DNA of 12,275 nucleotides. Source: Bryobacterales bacterium. GTDB taxonomy: Bacteria; Acidobacteriota; Terriglobia; Bryobacterales; Bryobacteraceae. The notes beneath the pieces are model-generated. The model was not told the DNA's origin, ran no database searches, and worked only from the letters and a program-made list of their open reading frames with translations. Of this stretch, positions 1 through 6,192 are shown one piece after another. Within the stretch, counting starts at the first letter, position 1, and each line of letters starts with the position of its first letter. The stretch spans positions 1,060 to 13,334 of the forward strand of contig PKYZ01000548.1 in NCBI GenBank assembly GCA_003132865.1, in the 5' to 3' direction. A program made the position numbers and the translations under genes.

Positions 1-345
1 CTCGTCCAGGCCACCAACGGGGACTTTTACGGGACAACCACGTCCGGCGGGGCCAATTTCGTCTATGGCACGGTCTTCACCCTGTCTGTGGGTCTGGGCC
101 CGTTTGTGAAAACAGAGCCCACCTCCGGCGAAGTGGGAACGGCCGTCAAGATTCTGGGGACCAATCTGACCGGCGCGAGCAGCGTTACCTTTAACGGCAC
201 TCCGGCCGCATTCCTAGTGTCTTCCCGCCCCAAAATCACCGAAATCACGGCCTTGGTACCCGTCGGCGCGAGCAGCGGAACAGTTCAGGTAGTAATACCC
301 AGCGGCACGCTTTCGAGCAACGTGCCCTTCCGGGTGCTGCCGTAA
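1..345 (+). CDS. 3' end of secreted GloVer-repeat / IPT-TIG domain protein (partial)
   Basis: The frame is open from the first base to the TAA at 343-345, giving 114 residues; the start lies outside the window. The first ~28 residues (ATNGDFYGTTTSGG followed by YGTVFTL) match the GloVer tandem repeat (TIGR03803), named for its G-x-V-F-type ending and usually present in many copies in large exported proteins. The rest is one Ig-like IPT/TIG beta-sandwich: 'TEPTSGEVGTAVKILGTNL', then SSVTFNGTPA, ending in NVPFRVLP. No anchor or sorting signal follows. These proteins are exported and presumed to be surface or carbohydrate-associated, but no enzymatic role is known. The next 480 bp hold no convincing gene, so it appears to end its transcription unit. 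Family call fairly sure; function unknown. Confidence 0.75.
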   Translation, partial: LVQATNGDFYGTTTSGGANFVYGTVFTLSVGLGPFVKTEPTSGEVGTAVKILGTNLTGASSVTFNGTPAAFLVSSRPKITEITALVPVGASSGTVQVVIPSGTLSSNVPFRVLP

Positions 346-828
346 AGTCCGTCGAGCAACGGCATTATGGAGGCATATCGGTAGCGGTCGAGTGCGCCGA
401 TAACTTCCGGATGCCCGACAACACATGCTCCACTGGTCCCTAAACTAGGCTAGGCCCTTCCGCTGCCCTCGAAGTGAACCTACTCGCGGTGACGGAATGG
501 GGCGCACTTCAACGAGAACCGGGCGGGCGGAGAGCTATCTGTCTTTTTGCCAAAACCGCGGAATCGACATGGGCCCGGATTGAATGAGCAATGCGAGCCC
601 TGGGAACACCTGCGTGGTCCACGCCGCATAGACCCGGTGCCGGACCAGGGCGAACACATCCGAAGCGACAAACCGATCACCTTGTAAGCCCATCACCGGA
701 ACAACCTCAACGATCCAATGAGCAAGCCGGTCGCCGTGAGTGCGACGCCGACGGTTCTTACGACGCCGGGCAGCAAGCGCAGCAGGAAGGGCGAAACTCG
801 ACCGGGGGTGATTTGATAGAGCGCACGA
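346..828. other. Intergenic region with one 28-bp repeat and two weak minus-strand mini-ORFs
   Basis: No convincing gene. Positions 358-385 hold a copy of the dispersed 28-bp element, followed to about 398 by sequence like the tail of the copy at 7668. On the minus strand, downstream of the MFS gene, a frame ending at 693-695 reads as a hydrophobic stretch (TVGVALTATGLLIGSLRLF) but has no clear start. Its TGA overlaps the ATG (691-693) of a 52-codon frame ending at 535 (MGLQGDRFVASDVFALV...). They could be relics of a membrane protein or chance frames in GC-rich DNA. I see no clear terminator. Confidence 0.4.
358..385. repeat. Dispersed 28-bp element, copy 1
   Basis: AACGGCATTA - 7-8 variable bases - ATATCGGTAGC, 13 bp after the stop of the GloVer/TIG gene. 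Similarity to the copy at 7668 continues through a GAGTGCGC block to about 398. No small-protein sequence remains beside it. Confidence 0.7.
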
Positions 829-2124
829 CTATATCGCTGGCGCGCGCTGCTCTTTGGCCTGCGGCCGGCTGCCGACAGTCTCGTTGTTCACAATCGGATT
901 CGCCCAAAAACCGATGCTGAGTACCCATCCGAAGGCTAGGTAGAGGAGCATAATCCCCACTCGAAGGCCAAAGTGATCGCTGAGATACCCGATACCCAGC
1001 GGCACCACCGCACCGCCGGCGATACCCGTGCACAAGATGCCGGACACCGTCCCATGGCGCTCGCTGACCGAATTGAGCCCCAGCGATACGATCATGGGCC
1101 ACATGGCGCTGGCGCCCAGGCCGACCAGAGGGAAAGCCACGACCGATACCGCATCCGTGCCGAACACCGCGAGGGTAAGCATTACAAGGGTCAAACAGGA
1201 ACCGCCAATCAGGACCTTCCGCGAGTCGAACCAGCGCAGCAGCATAACCCCGATCACGCAACCCACCGTCATCAGTCCCCAGAACCAGGAGACGGCCAGG
1301 GCGCCGGTGGTTTGTGGATCGCGGTGATGATAGGTCGCCAGGAACTGCGACATCCAGTTGGCGGTGCCCTGCTCCGCCCCGACGTATGCGAACGTGCTGG
1401 CGAAAAATAGCAGAACCACCGGCATGCGAAAGACGCTGAGGTGCGTCTGCCAATTCCCGGATTTCTCGTCCTCTTGCCGCTTGACCTGCGGGAAGTGGAT
1501 CAACGCCAGCAGTGCAACCATGACGATCGAGACCGCGGCCAGCAACCAGTAGACGGAAATCCAGGCAAGGCCGGACGGCACTATGGCGGCCAACATGCCG
1601 AGCAGCGCACCCGATCTGTGCGGCGCGCCGCTTTCGAGGCTGCGCACCAGATACGAATAGACCAGCGGGCTGATGAACGATGCGCAGCCGAATACCAACT
1701 GCGACAGCGTGGCATTGAAGGCGAAGTGCTCCGATCCACCGGCTACGCGCAGCAGCGGGTTGATGGCGACCTGTAGCAAGGCCATGCCCGCGCCAATCAG
1801 AAACAATGACGTAATGGCCACCGGGTAGACGGGAACGAGGGCGAAAAACAGAGCGCCTGCGAATGCCAGTCCGAAGCCGGCGAGGATCACCTTCTTTTCA
1901 CTCAGCCATTCCACCAGAATGCCGGACGGTATGGAGGCCACGCCGTACGCAATGAAGAAAGCGAATGGCAGGAATCCGGCCGCCGTCAGGGTCAGGTGGA
2001 AGCTGCGGATGATGTCGGGGATGATCGGCCCGAGGATGTTAGTCAGCAGCGCGATGACAAAGAAGATCGCCAGCACCACTCCGACCAGATATGGGCGGCG
2101 CGCCGTTGGTTGTTCCGCGCTCAT
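829..2124 (-). CDS. MFS sugar permease, FucP/GlcP-like
   Basis: A 431-residue protein with about 12 hydrophobic segments, the normal length for a sugar:H+ symporter of the fucose/glucose/galactose permease family in the inner membrane. Family features: 'FLPFAFFIAYGVASIPSG' in helix 2 (residues 51-68), QVAINPLLRVAG in helix 4 (118-129), a polar central loop (~211-228) and FAYVGAEQGTANWMSQFL in helix 7 (245-262). ATG at 2124 is chosen because helix 1 begins 12 residues later; the same frame runs open further upstream, but that stretch is not protein-like. An AAGG lies about 13 nt upstream, a loose ribosome site. It follows the phosphofructokinase gene on the same strand after 234 bp and is the likely uptake step for the sugar processed by the neighbours. 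Family sure; substrate (fucose, GlcNAc/GalNAc or other) not determined. Confidence 0.87.
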   Translation of the reverse strand: MSAEQPTARRPYLVGVVLAIFFVIALLTNILGPIIPDIIRSFHLTLTAAGFLPFAFFIAYGVASIPSGILVEWLSEKKVILAGFGLAFAGALFFALVPVYPVAITSLFLIGAGMALLQVAINPLLRVAGGSEHFAFNATLSQLVFGCASFISPLVYSYLVRSLESGAPHRSGALLGMLAAIVPSGLAWISVYWLLAAVSIVMVALLALIHFPQVKRQEDEKSGNWQTHLSVFRMPVVLLFFASTFAYVGAEQGTANWMSQFLATYHHRDPQTTGALAVSWFWGLMTVGCVIGVMLLRWFDSRKVLIGGSCLTLVMLTLAVFGTDAVSVVAFPLVGLGASAMWPMIVSLGLNSVSERHGTVSGILCTGIAGGAVVPLGIGYLSDHFGLRVGIMLLYLAFGWVLSIGFWANPIVNNETVGSRPQAKEQRAPAI

Positions 2125-2358
2125 TCGATTGCGGCGACCTTCGTGAGTAGTCTGAAACTGCCGGGCTGCAGGCTGGCCAATGCCGCCCCCGGCCATTCGA
2201 GGGGCATCGGCGTGCCGCGTTTGGCCGGTGCGGGCTTCCGTGCCGAGGCCGGCCGGGTCGCGATGGCAGCTGCGATGGCCCTGCCGCCCAGCAAGGTATG
2301 GTGCGAGGCCTTCGGGATGAGCATGATGGCCGATGTATAGCACGCATCGCGGCGCGGA
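2125..2358 (-). other. Gap between phosphofructokinase and MFS genes, with doubtful 67-aa ORF
   Basis: A minus-strand frame with ATG at 2322-2324 runs 67 codons (MLIPKASHHTLLGGRAIAAA...) and stops at 2121-2123, its TGA overlapping the ATG of the MFS gene in an ATGA junction. Such overlaps often mark translational coupling. The peptide is rich in Ala, Pro and Arg, matches no family I recognise, and no good ribosome site precedes it. It could be a leader peptide, a gene relic or chance. No clear terminator or promoter is seen. Confidence 0.25.
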
Positions 2359-3498
2359 TCAAAGCCGCGGCCAGCCCGGCACCTCGCCGGTGAGCGGAGC
2401 GGCATACTCCCGAAACGGGAGCAGCACATCGTTGCCGTCCGGATGAATCCAGTCCGCGGGCAGCCGCCGCTCCACGCGCGCGACGGTCTCCAGCGGAGTA
2501 AGGAATGTGCTCGAATCGCGCCGCAGCGCGACCATCACTTCCGTATGCCCCTCGCCGGCCGCAACCGCCGCGGCGCGCCCGCATGCGAATGCCTCTCGCC
2601 GGTCGAGCGGCGTTGCGAATTCGCCGCAGCAACGTCCCAACAATCCGGGCTTTTCGGCGCGCGCGCGAATGCCCAGCTTTCCGCTTAGGAGACGCGCCAG
2701 CGTGTGCCCAAGATTGGAGGCCAGCCGGTGCGTTTCGCTTCCGGCGCGATCCACTTCCGCTCCGAAGGGCCGCCCGCTGTCGTCTAGCTGTCCTTCACAC
2801 ACCGCCACCACCACCCGGCCGAGGCGCCGATACACGCGCTCCACATCCGCGGCGATGCGATCCAGGCTCAACCGGCGCTCGGGGAAGTAGATCAGGTGCG
2901 GCGCATCGTCTTCGCGGTGCCGCGCGAGCGACGTGGCGGCCACGATCCAGCCCGCGTTGCGCCCCAGCGTTTCGAGCACGCACACCGGCGAGGGCAGCGA
3001 GCGGTTGTCTTCGCCCACATCGCGCGCCGCGAAGGCGAAGAAACGCGCTGTGGATGCATAGCCCGGCGTATGGTCGGTGATGCAGAGGTCGTTGTCGATG
3101 GTTTTGGGAATCCCGATCACCTGCAGGTCGTAGCGAGCGTTGCGCGCGTACCGCGCAATGCGCAGCGCCGTATCCATCGAGCCGTTTCCGCCGGTGTAGA
3201 AGAACGTGTGTACCTCCGCGCGCCGGAAGACGTCCAGCAGGCGCGCGTAGTCTTCGTCGGCGAGCGGAAGCCTGCTCGATCCCAGCGCCGAGCCGGGCGC
3301 TTCGCCGATCCGGCGGACCAGGTCCGCATCGAACGCCAACAGATCCACCAAATCGCCGCGCACGAGCCCGGCGAGCCCGTATCGAGCTCCGTAGAGAACG
3401 CTGCCGCGCCGGCGGCACTCCTCGATGAGTCCCGCCAGGCTCGCATTGATCACGGCTGTGGGGCCGCCGCCGTGGGCCACGACCGCTTTTGTATACAT
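2359..3498 (-). CDS. 6-phosphofructokinase (PfkA superfamily, ATP/PPi type)
   Basis: A 379-residue phosphofructokinase that phosphorylates C1 of fructose-6-phosphate or, given its neighbours, possibly tagatose-6-phosphate. Order of motifs: HGGGPTAVINAS (9-20, phosphate-donor loop), TGGNGSMDTA (102-111), GIPKTIDND (129-137, D135 equivalent to the catalytic Asp127 of E. coli PFK), TLGRNAGW (177-184), EGQLDD, and EKPGLLGR near the end. ATG at 3498 puts the donor loop at residue 9 as in other PFKs; an in-frame TTG at 3525 would overlap the divergent gene. Donor residues are mixed: Gly at the E. coli Gly104 position (ATP-like), Lys at the Gly124 position (shared by PPi-PFKs and some ATP enzymes), and Asn where Asp103 normally binds Mg. 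So ATP versus PPi use cannot be settled by reading. It is the first gene of the left arm, with the MFS permease downstream. Confidence 0.87.
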   Translation of the reverse strand: MYTKAVVAHGGGPTAVINASLAGLIEECRRRGSVLYGARYGLAGLVRGDLVDLLAFDADLVRRIGEAPGSALGSSRLPLADEDYARLLDVFRRAEVHTFFYTGGNGSMDTALRIARYARNARYDLQVIGIPKTIDNDLCITDHTPGYASTARFFAFAARDVGEDNRSLPSPVCVLETLGRNAGWIVAATSLARHREDDAPHLIYFPERRLSLDRIAADVERVYRRLGRVVVAVCEGQLDDSGRPFGAEVDRAGSETHRLASNLGHTLARLLSGKLGIRARAEKPGLLGRCCGEFATPLDRREAFACGRAAAVAAGEGHTEVMVALRRDSSTFLTPLETVARVERRLPADWIHPDGNDVLLPFREYAAPLTGEVPGWPRL

Positions 3499-3500
3499 GC

Positions 3501-3514
3501 TATAAATCAGGATA
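3501..3514 (+). promoter_or_regulatory. Divergent promoter core between pfk and agaS
   Basis: The two coding regions are 17 bp apart. On the plus strand TGCTATAAAT (TATAAA at 3501-3506) is an extended -10 box, but the -35 position is poor. On the minus strand TATCCT (3509-3514) pairs with CTGACG (3533-3538, inside agaS) at 18 bp. If both are real, each transcript would start only a few bases from its start codon (near-leaderless) and the two polymerases could not bind together. An 8-bp palindrome TGTATACA (3490-3497) sits beside them. These are matches to sigma70 consensus only. Confidence 0.35.
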
Positions 3515-3515
3515 C

Positions 3516-4706
3516 GTGAACCCAAACCTCACCGTCAGTGAGCTTCTCGCGCAGCCGGAAGACCGGCAATCGAGCGGTGGCTACGTCCATACCCTGCGTG
3601 AGATTTTCCAACAACCTTCCACCTGGCTGGACACCTGCAACCGTGTGCTGGCCAGCGCCCCTGCCATCGAGCGGCTCGCCGATGGAATCGCGTGCCTGGC
3701 GCTCACCGGCTCGGGCAGCTCGCTGTACGCAGGCGAGTGCGTGCAACTGGCGCTGCAGAAAGAATGTGGTGTCACCGTAGAAGCCATCGGCGCGGGGACG
3801 CTGCTGACGCATGGCGTGGCCGCGCTGCCGTTCGGACGGCCCGGCCTGTTGATCTCAATGGCCCGCTCGGGCGACAGCCCGGAGAGCGTCGCGGCGGTCT
3901 CCCTAGTGATCGACGCGGAACCGCGAATGCGCCATCTGGCGATTACCTGCAATCAGGCCGGTCGTCTCTACACAACCTACCGCGACGATCCCCGCGTGCA
4001 GGTAATCCTGCTGGACGATCGCACCAACGATCGCAGCCTGGCGATGACCAGCAGCCTCACCAACATGTCGCTGGCGGCGCGGTTCCTCGGTTTGCGCCGG
4101 GCGCCGGACCGCTACAGACTGCTGTGCGAACGGCTCAGCGACGCTTGTGGCGGCCTGTTGGCTGGCGGGCTCGACCCGCTGGCGCGCGTCGCCGCCACGG
4201 GCTTCGGACGCGCGGTATTCCTGGGCAGCGGATCGCGCCTGGGCGCGGCGCGCGAAGCCGCTCTCAAGATGCTCGAAATGACGGACGGCCGTGTGCCCAC
4301 ACTGTCCGAGACTTATCTTGGCGTGCGGCACGGCCCCATGAGTTTCATTCACGGCGACACGCTGGTGGTCTGCTTCCTCTCCTCCGATCCGCTGCTCCGC
4401 GCTTACGAATCGGACCTCCTGCGCGAACTCGACCGCAAGCGCCTCGGCCTGATGAAGGTCGTGGTGGGCGAGCACGTTCCCGCGGCGCTGCTGCGCGCGG
4501 GCGACACCGCCATTGAGTGCCCGGGCCTGGAGGAAATCGGCGACCGGAACGCGCCGCTGATCGACGTGGTCGTGGGCCAGTTACTCGCCTTCTTCCGCTG
4601 CCTGGCCGAAGGACTGCGCCCGGATTCGCCTTGCGAAAGTGGAAACATCAACCGCGTGGTCGAGCGCTTCCCGCTGCATGAAGCCGCGGGGCGAGGTCAG
4701 CCATGA
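3516..4706 (+). CDS. agaS: AgaS-family SIS-domain sugar-phosphate deaminase/isomerase
   Basis: A 396-residue cytoplasmic protein with two SIS domains (about residues 55-190 and 220-360). It follows E. coli AgaS closely as I recall it: LTGSGSS (63-69), 'LLISMARSGDSPESVAAV' (111-128), ITCNQAGRLY (143-152), DRSLAMTSSLTNM (172-184), REAALKMLEMTDG (246-258), 'LGVRHGPMSFI' (268-278) and NRVVE near the C-terminus. AgaS converts galactosamine-6-phosphate to tagatose-6-phosphate and ammonia. GlmS-type glutaminase sequence is absent, so this is not glucosamine synthase. GTG at 3516 is preferred (AGGA just upstream); a TTG at 3489 in the same frame would overlap the divergent gene. Its stop overlaps the kinase ATG. 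Alternative: a fructosamine-6-phosphate deglycase or another aldose-ketose isomerase. The family is sure, the exact substrate less so. Confidence 0.85.
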   Translation: MNPNLTVSELLAQPEDRQSSGGYVHTLREIFQQPSTWLDTCNRVLASAPAIERLADGIACLALTGSGSSLYAGECVQLALQKECGVTVEAIGAGTLLTHGVAALPFGRPGLLISMARSGDSPESVAAVSLVIDAEPRMRHLAITCNQAGRLYTTYRDDPRVQVILLDDRTNDRSLAMTSSLTNMSLAARFLGLRRAPDRYRLLCERLSDACGGLLAGGLDPLARVAATGFGRAVFLGSGSRLGAAREAALKMLEMTDGRVPTLSETYLGVRHGPMSFIHGDTLVVCFLSSDPLLRAYESDLLRELDRKRLGLMKVVVGEHVPAALLRAGDTAIECPGLEEIGDRNAPLIDVVVGQLLAFFRCLAEGLRPDSPCESGNINRVVERFPLHEAAGRGQP

Positions 4707-5614
4707 AATTCCTGGTGGCAGGCGAGCTGAACCTCGACCTGATCCTGCAGAATTACCTTTCGTTCCCGGCCTTGGGCCAAGAAACGCTCGTTGAGGACAT
4801 CACGTTGACGCTCGGCAGTTCCGGCGCGATTTGCGGCGCCGGCCTGGCGAAACTGGGCAACGAAGTATCCTTCACCGGCAAGCTGGGCTGCGATTCCTGG
4901 GGCGATGCGTGCCTGGAGTTTCTGGCAAAGCTCGGCGTGGATAGCTCGCGCGTCATACGGGATGCCGGAGTCAAGACCGGCGTCACCGTTTCCATCAGCT
5001 CGCCGCGCGATCGCGCCATGGTGACCTATCTTGGGGCGATGGAGGCAATGCGCGCAGACGAGATCGCCGCGCGAGGTTGGGACGGCCTGAATCACTTGCA
5101 TATATCTTCCATCTTCCTGCAGCGCGCGCTGCGGCCAGATCTGAAGCAATTGCTGGCACTGGCGCACGCGCACGGCCTGACCACGTCGATCGATCCGGGC
5201 TTCGATCCGCAAGAGAAATGGGGCCGCGACGTGATCGACACGCTGGCCGAGGTGGACATCTTCCTGCCGAACGAAGTTGAACTCGCGGGCATCACCGGAT
5301 TCAGCGATCCGGAGCAAGCTTTGCGGGCGCTAGAAAATGGCCGGACTCTAACGGTCGCGAAGCTGGGCCGCAGTGGCTGCGCGGCAATGGAAGGCGGCAA
5401 GCTGATGAGCGTCGCCGCATTTCCCGTGCAGCCCGTGGACACCACCGGCGCCGGCGATTCCTTCAATGCAGGCTTCCTGCATACGTGGCTGCGCAAAACG
5501 CCTCTGCGGGAGGCGCTACGCTTTGCCGCCGCCTGTGGCGCGCTCTCAACGCTAGGCGCCGGTGGCACCACCGCGCAAGCTACCGAGGAGCAAGCTCGGG
5601 GCCTGGCTAACTGA
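4703..5614 (+). CDS. PfkB/ribokinase-family sugar kinase
   Basis: A 303-residue ATP-dependent carbohydrate kinase of usual length. N-terminal substrate lid region VAGELNLDLIL (5-15), the Gly-rich LGSSGAICGAGLAKLG (37-52) corresponding to PfkB signature 1, LPNEVE (188-193, Mg/ATP phosphate site), and PfkB signature 2 DTTGAGDSFNAGFL (246-259) with catalytic base D252. A GAGG ribosome site lies 6 nt before the ATG, and the ATG overlaps the agaS stop (ATGA), so the two are almost certainly co-translated. With AgaS as partner, the likely job is phosphorylation of tagatose-6-phosphate (LacC-like) or of the incoming amino sugar; no aldolase, deacetylase or regulator lies in the window to decide. A 2-keto-3-deoxygluconate or fructokinase role remains possible. 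Confidence 0.9.
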   Translation: MKFLVAGELNLDLILQNYLSFPALGQETLVEDITLTLGSSGAICGAGLAKLGNEVSFTGKLGCDSWGDACLEFLAKLGVDSSRVIRDAGVKTGVTVSISSPRDRAMVTYLGAMEAMRADEIAARGWDGLNHLHISSIFLQRALRPDLKQLLALAHAHGLTTSIDPGFDPQEKWGRDVIDTLAEVDIFLPNEVELAGITGFSDPEQALRALENGRTLTVAKLGRSGCAAMEGGKLMSVAAFPVQPVDTTGAGDSFNAGFLHTWLRKTPLREALRFAAACGALSTLGAGGTTAQATEEQARGLAN

Positions 5615-5871
5615 AACGGGTTAAAGTCGACTGAAGGGCGTGGCGGGGACTCTTGCGTGCCGCCAGACACGTTCCCGCCAGGGACCGATCGCTCCTGGGG
5701 ACGCAGGAGTTTGCGCTGCCGAGAGTGTTCTTGAGGGCCACGTCGCGCCCGAGCTCGTGCGTGACATAGGGAACGAGTCACGGGGCATCCGGAAGTAAAT
5801 CCGAACGCGACACTTGCGGAAGTGCCGCCCCACGGACCGATCCAGAAGGCCCACCGGTTCACCAGGCGACA

Positions 5872-5899
5872 AACGGCATTATCCCTGGATATCGGTAGC
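5872..5899. repeat. Dispersed 28-bp element, copy 2
   Basis: AACGGCATTA, then a variable gap, then ATATCGGTAGC. Same length and spacing as the copies at 358, 7668 and 11724. It lies 27 bp beyond the stop codon of the small-protein sequence on the minus strand. Confidence 0.7.
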
Positions 5900-5926
5900 G
5901 GTGTCCGGATTGGCGGTGGCGCGGAT

Positions 5927-6097
5927 TCAGGCCTGTGCTTTCTCCACGTAGCAGACGCGGACGAGGAACACGTCGTTGGGGCCGGTAACGTTCGAGGCCG
6001 GCTCAGGTCCGGGGCGTTCCTCCCATTCGAACCAATCTTCGCCGCGCTCCACTGGCGGTAGTTGTCTCACCGTTACGCCGGCGTAGTCGTCGGGCAA
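5927..6097 (-). pseudogene. Small-protein repeat copy B (56 codons, possible TTG start)
   Basis: An intact 56-codon frame from a possible TTG at 6097 (LPDDYAGVTVRQL...) through EDWFEWEERPGPEPASN and CYVEKAQA to TGA at 5927. Relative to copies D and F it lacks four codons (PRHV) by an in-frame 12-bp deletion, and a stop lies three codons upstream of the TTG, so the N-terminus is either short or lost. Codon differences from the other copies in WFEWEERPGP are all silent. No ribosome site or convincing promoter. It may be a truncated relic or a small live gene. Confidence 0.5.
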
Positions 6098-6150
6098 CGA
6101 AGGTCAGCAAAGCGCTGTCGGACTATGAGATTTGAGAACTTACCTTTGAG

Positions 6151-6171
6151 AGCGGACACGGTGTGTCCACT
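6151..6171. promoter_or_regulatory. Inverted repeat upstream of the Gfo/Idh/MocA gene
   Basis: GGACAC-GGT-GTGTCC (6154-6168) is a perfect 6-bp inverted repeat with 3-bp centre; with one mismatch it extends to 9 bp per arm (6151-6171). It ends 21 bp before the ATG at 6193. The position suits a dimeric repressor or activator. TTGAGA boxes at 6132 and 6146 lie upstream, but no well-spaced -10 is evident. Confidence 0.35.
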
Positions 6172-6192
6172 GTGATACGATCATGACCGACC

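Larger units (their letters stand above)
5615..6192. other. Intergenic region carrying repeat unit B
   Basis: No plus-strand gene. A weak inverted repeat TGGCGG/CCGCCA sits about 25 bp after the kinase stop without a T-run. From 5787 to about 6100 lies a decayed minus-strand unit: small-protein sequence (5927-6097), the 28-bp element (5872-5899), and a tail (5787-5840) that is alignable with 7589-7632. An inverted repeat at 6151-6171 precedes the next gene. The open minus-strand frame over 5621-5872 has no recognisable protein character. Confidence 0.5.

Noticed and set aside
758..1453. 231-codon frame on the minus strand inside the MFS gene
   Set aside because: Same strand, different frame from a clear 12-helix permease; Arg/Gly-rich with no membrane pattern.
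3489..3515. Longer start (TTG 3489) for the AgaS homologue
   Set aside because: It would overlap the divergent phosphofructokinase start and add residues absent from AgaS proteins; GTG 3516 has an AGGA just upstream.
5621..5872. 83-codon minus-strand frame next to repeat unit B as a gene
   Set aside because: It runs through the repeat tail and the 28-bp element's border, has no motif and no ribosome site; Arg/Ser/Pro-rich as expected by chance.
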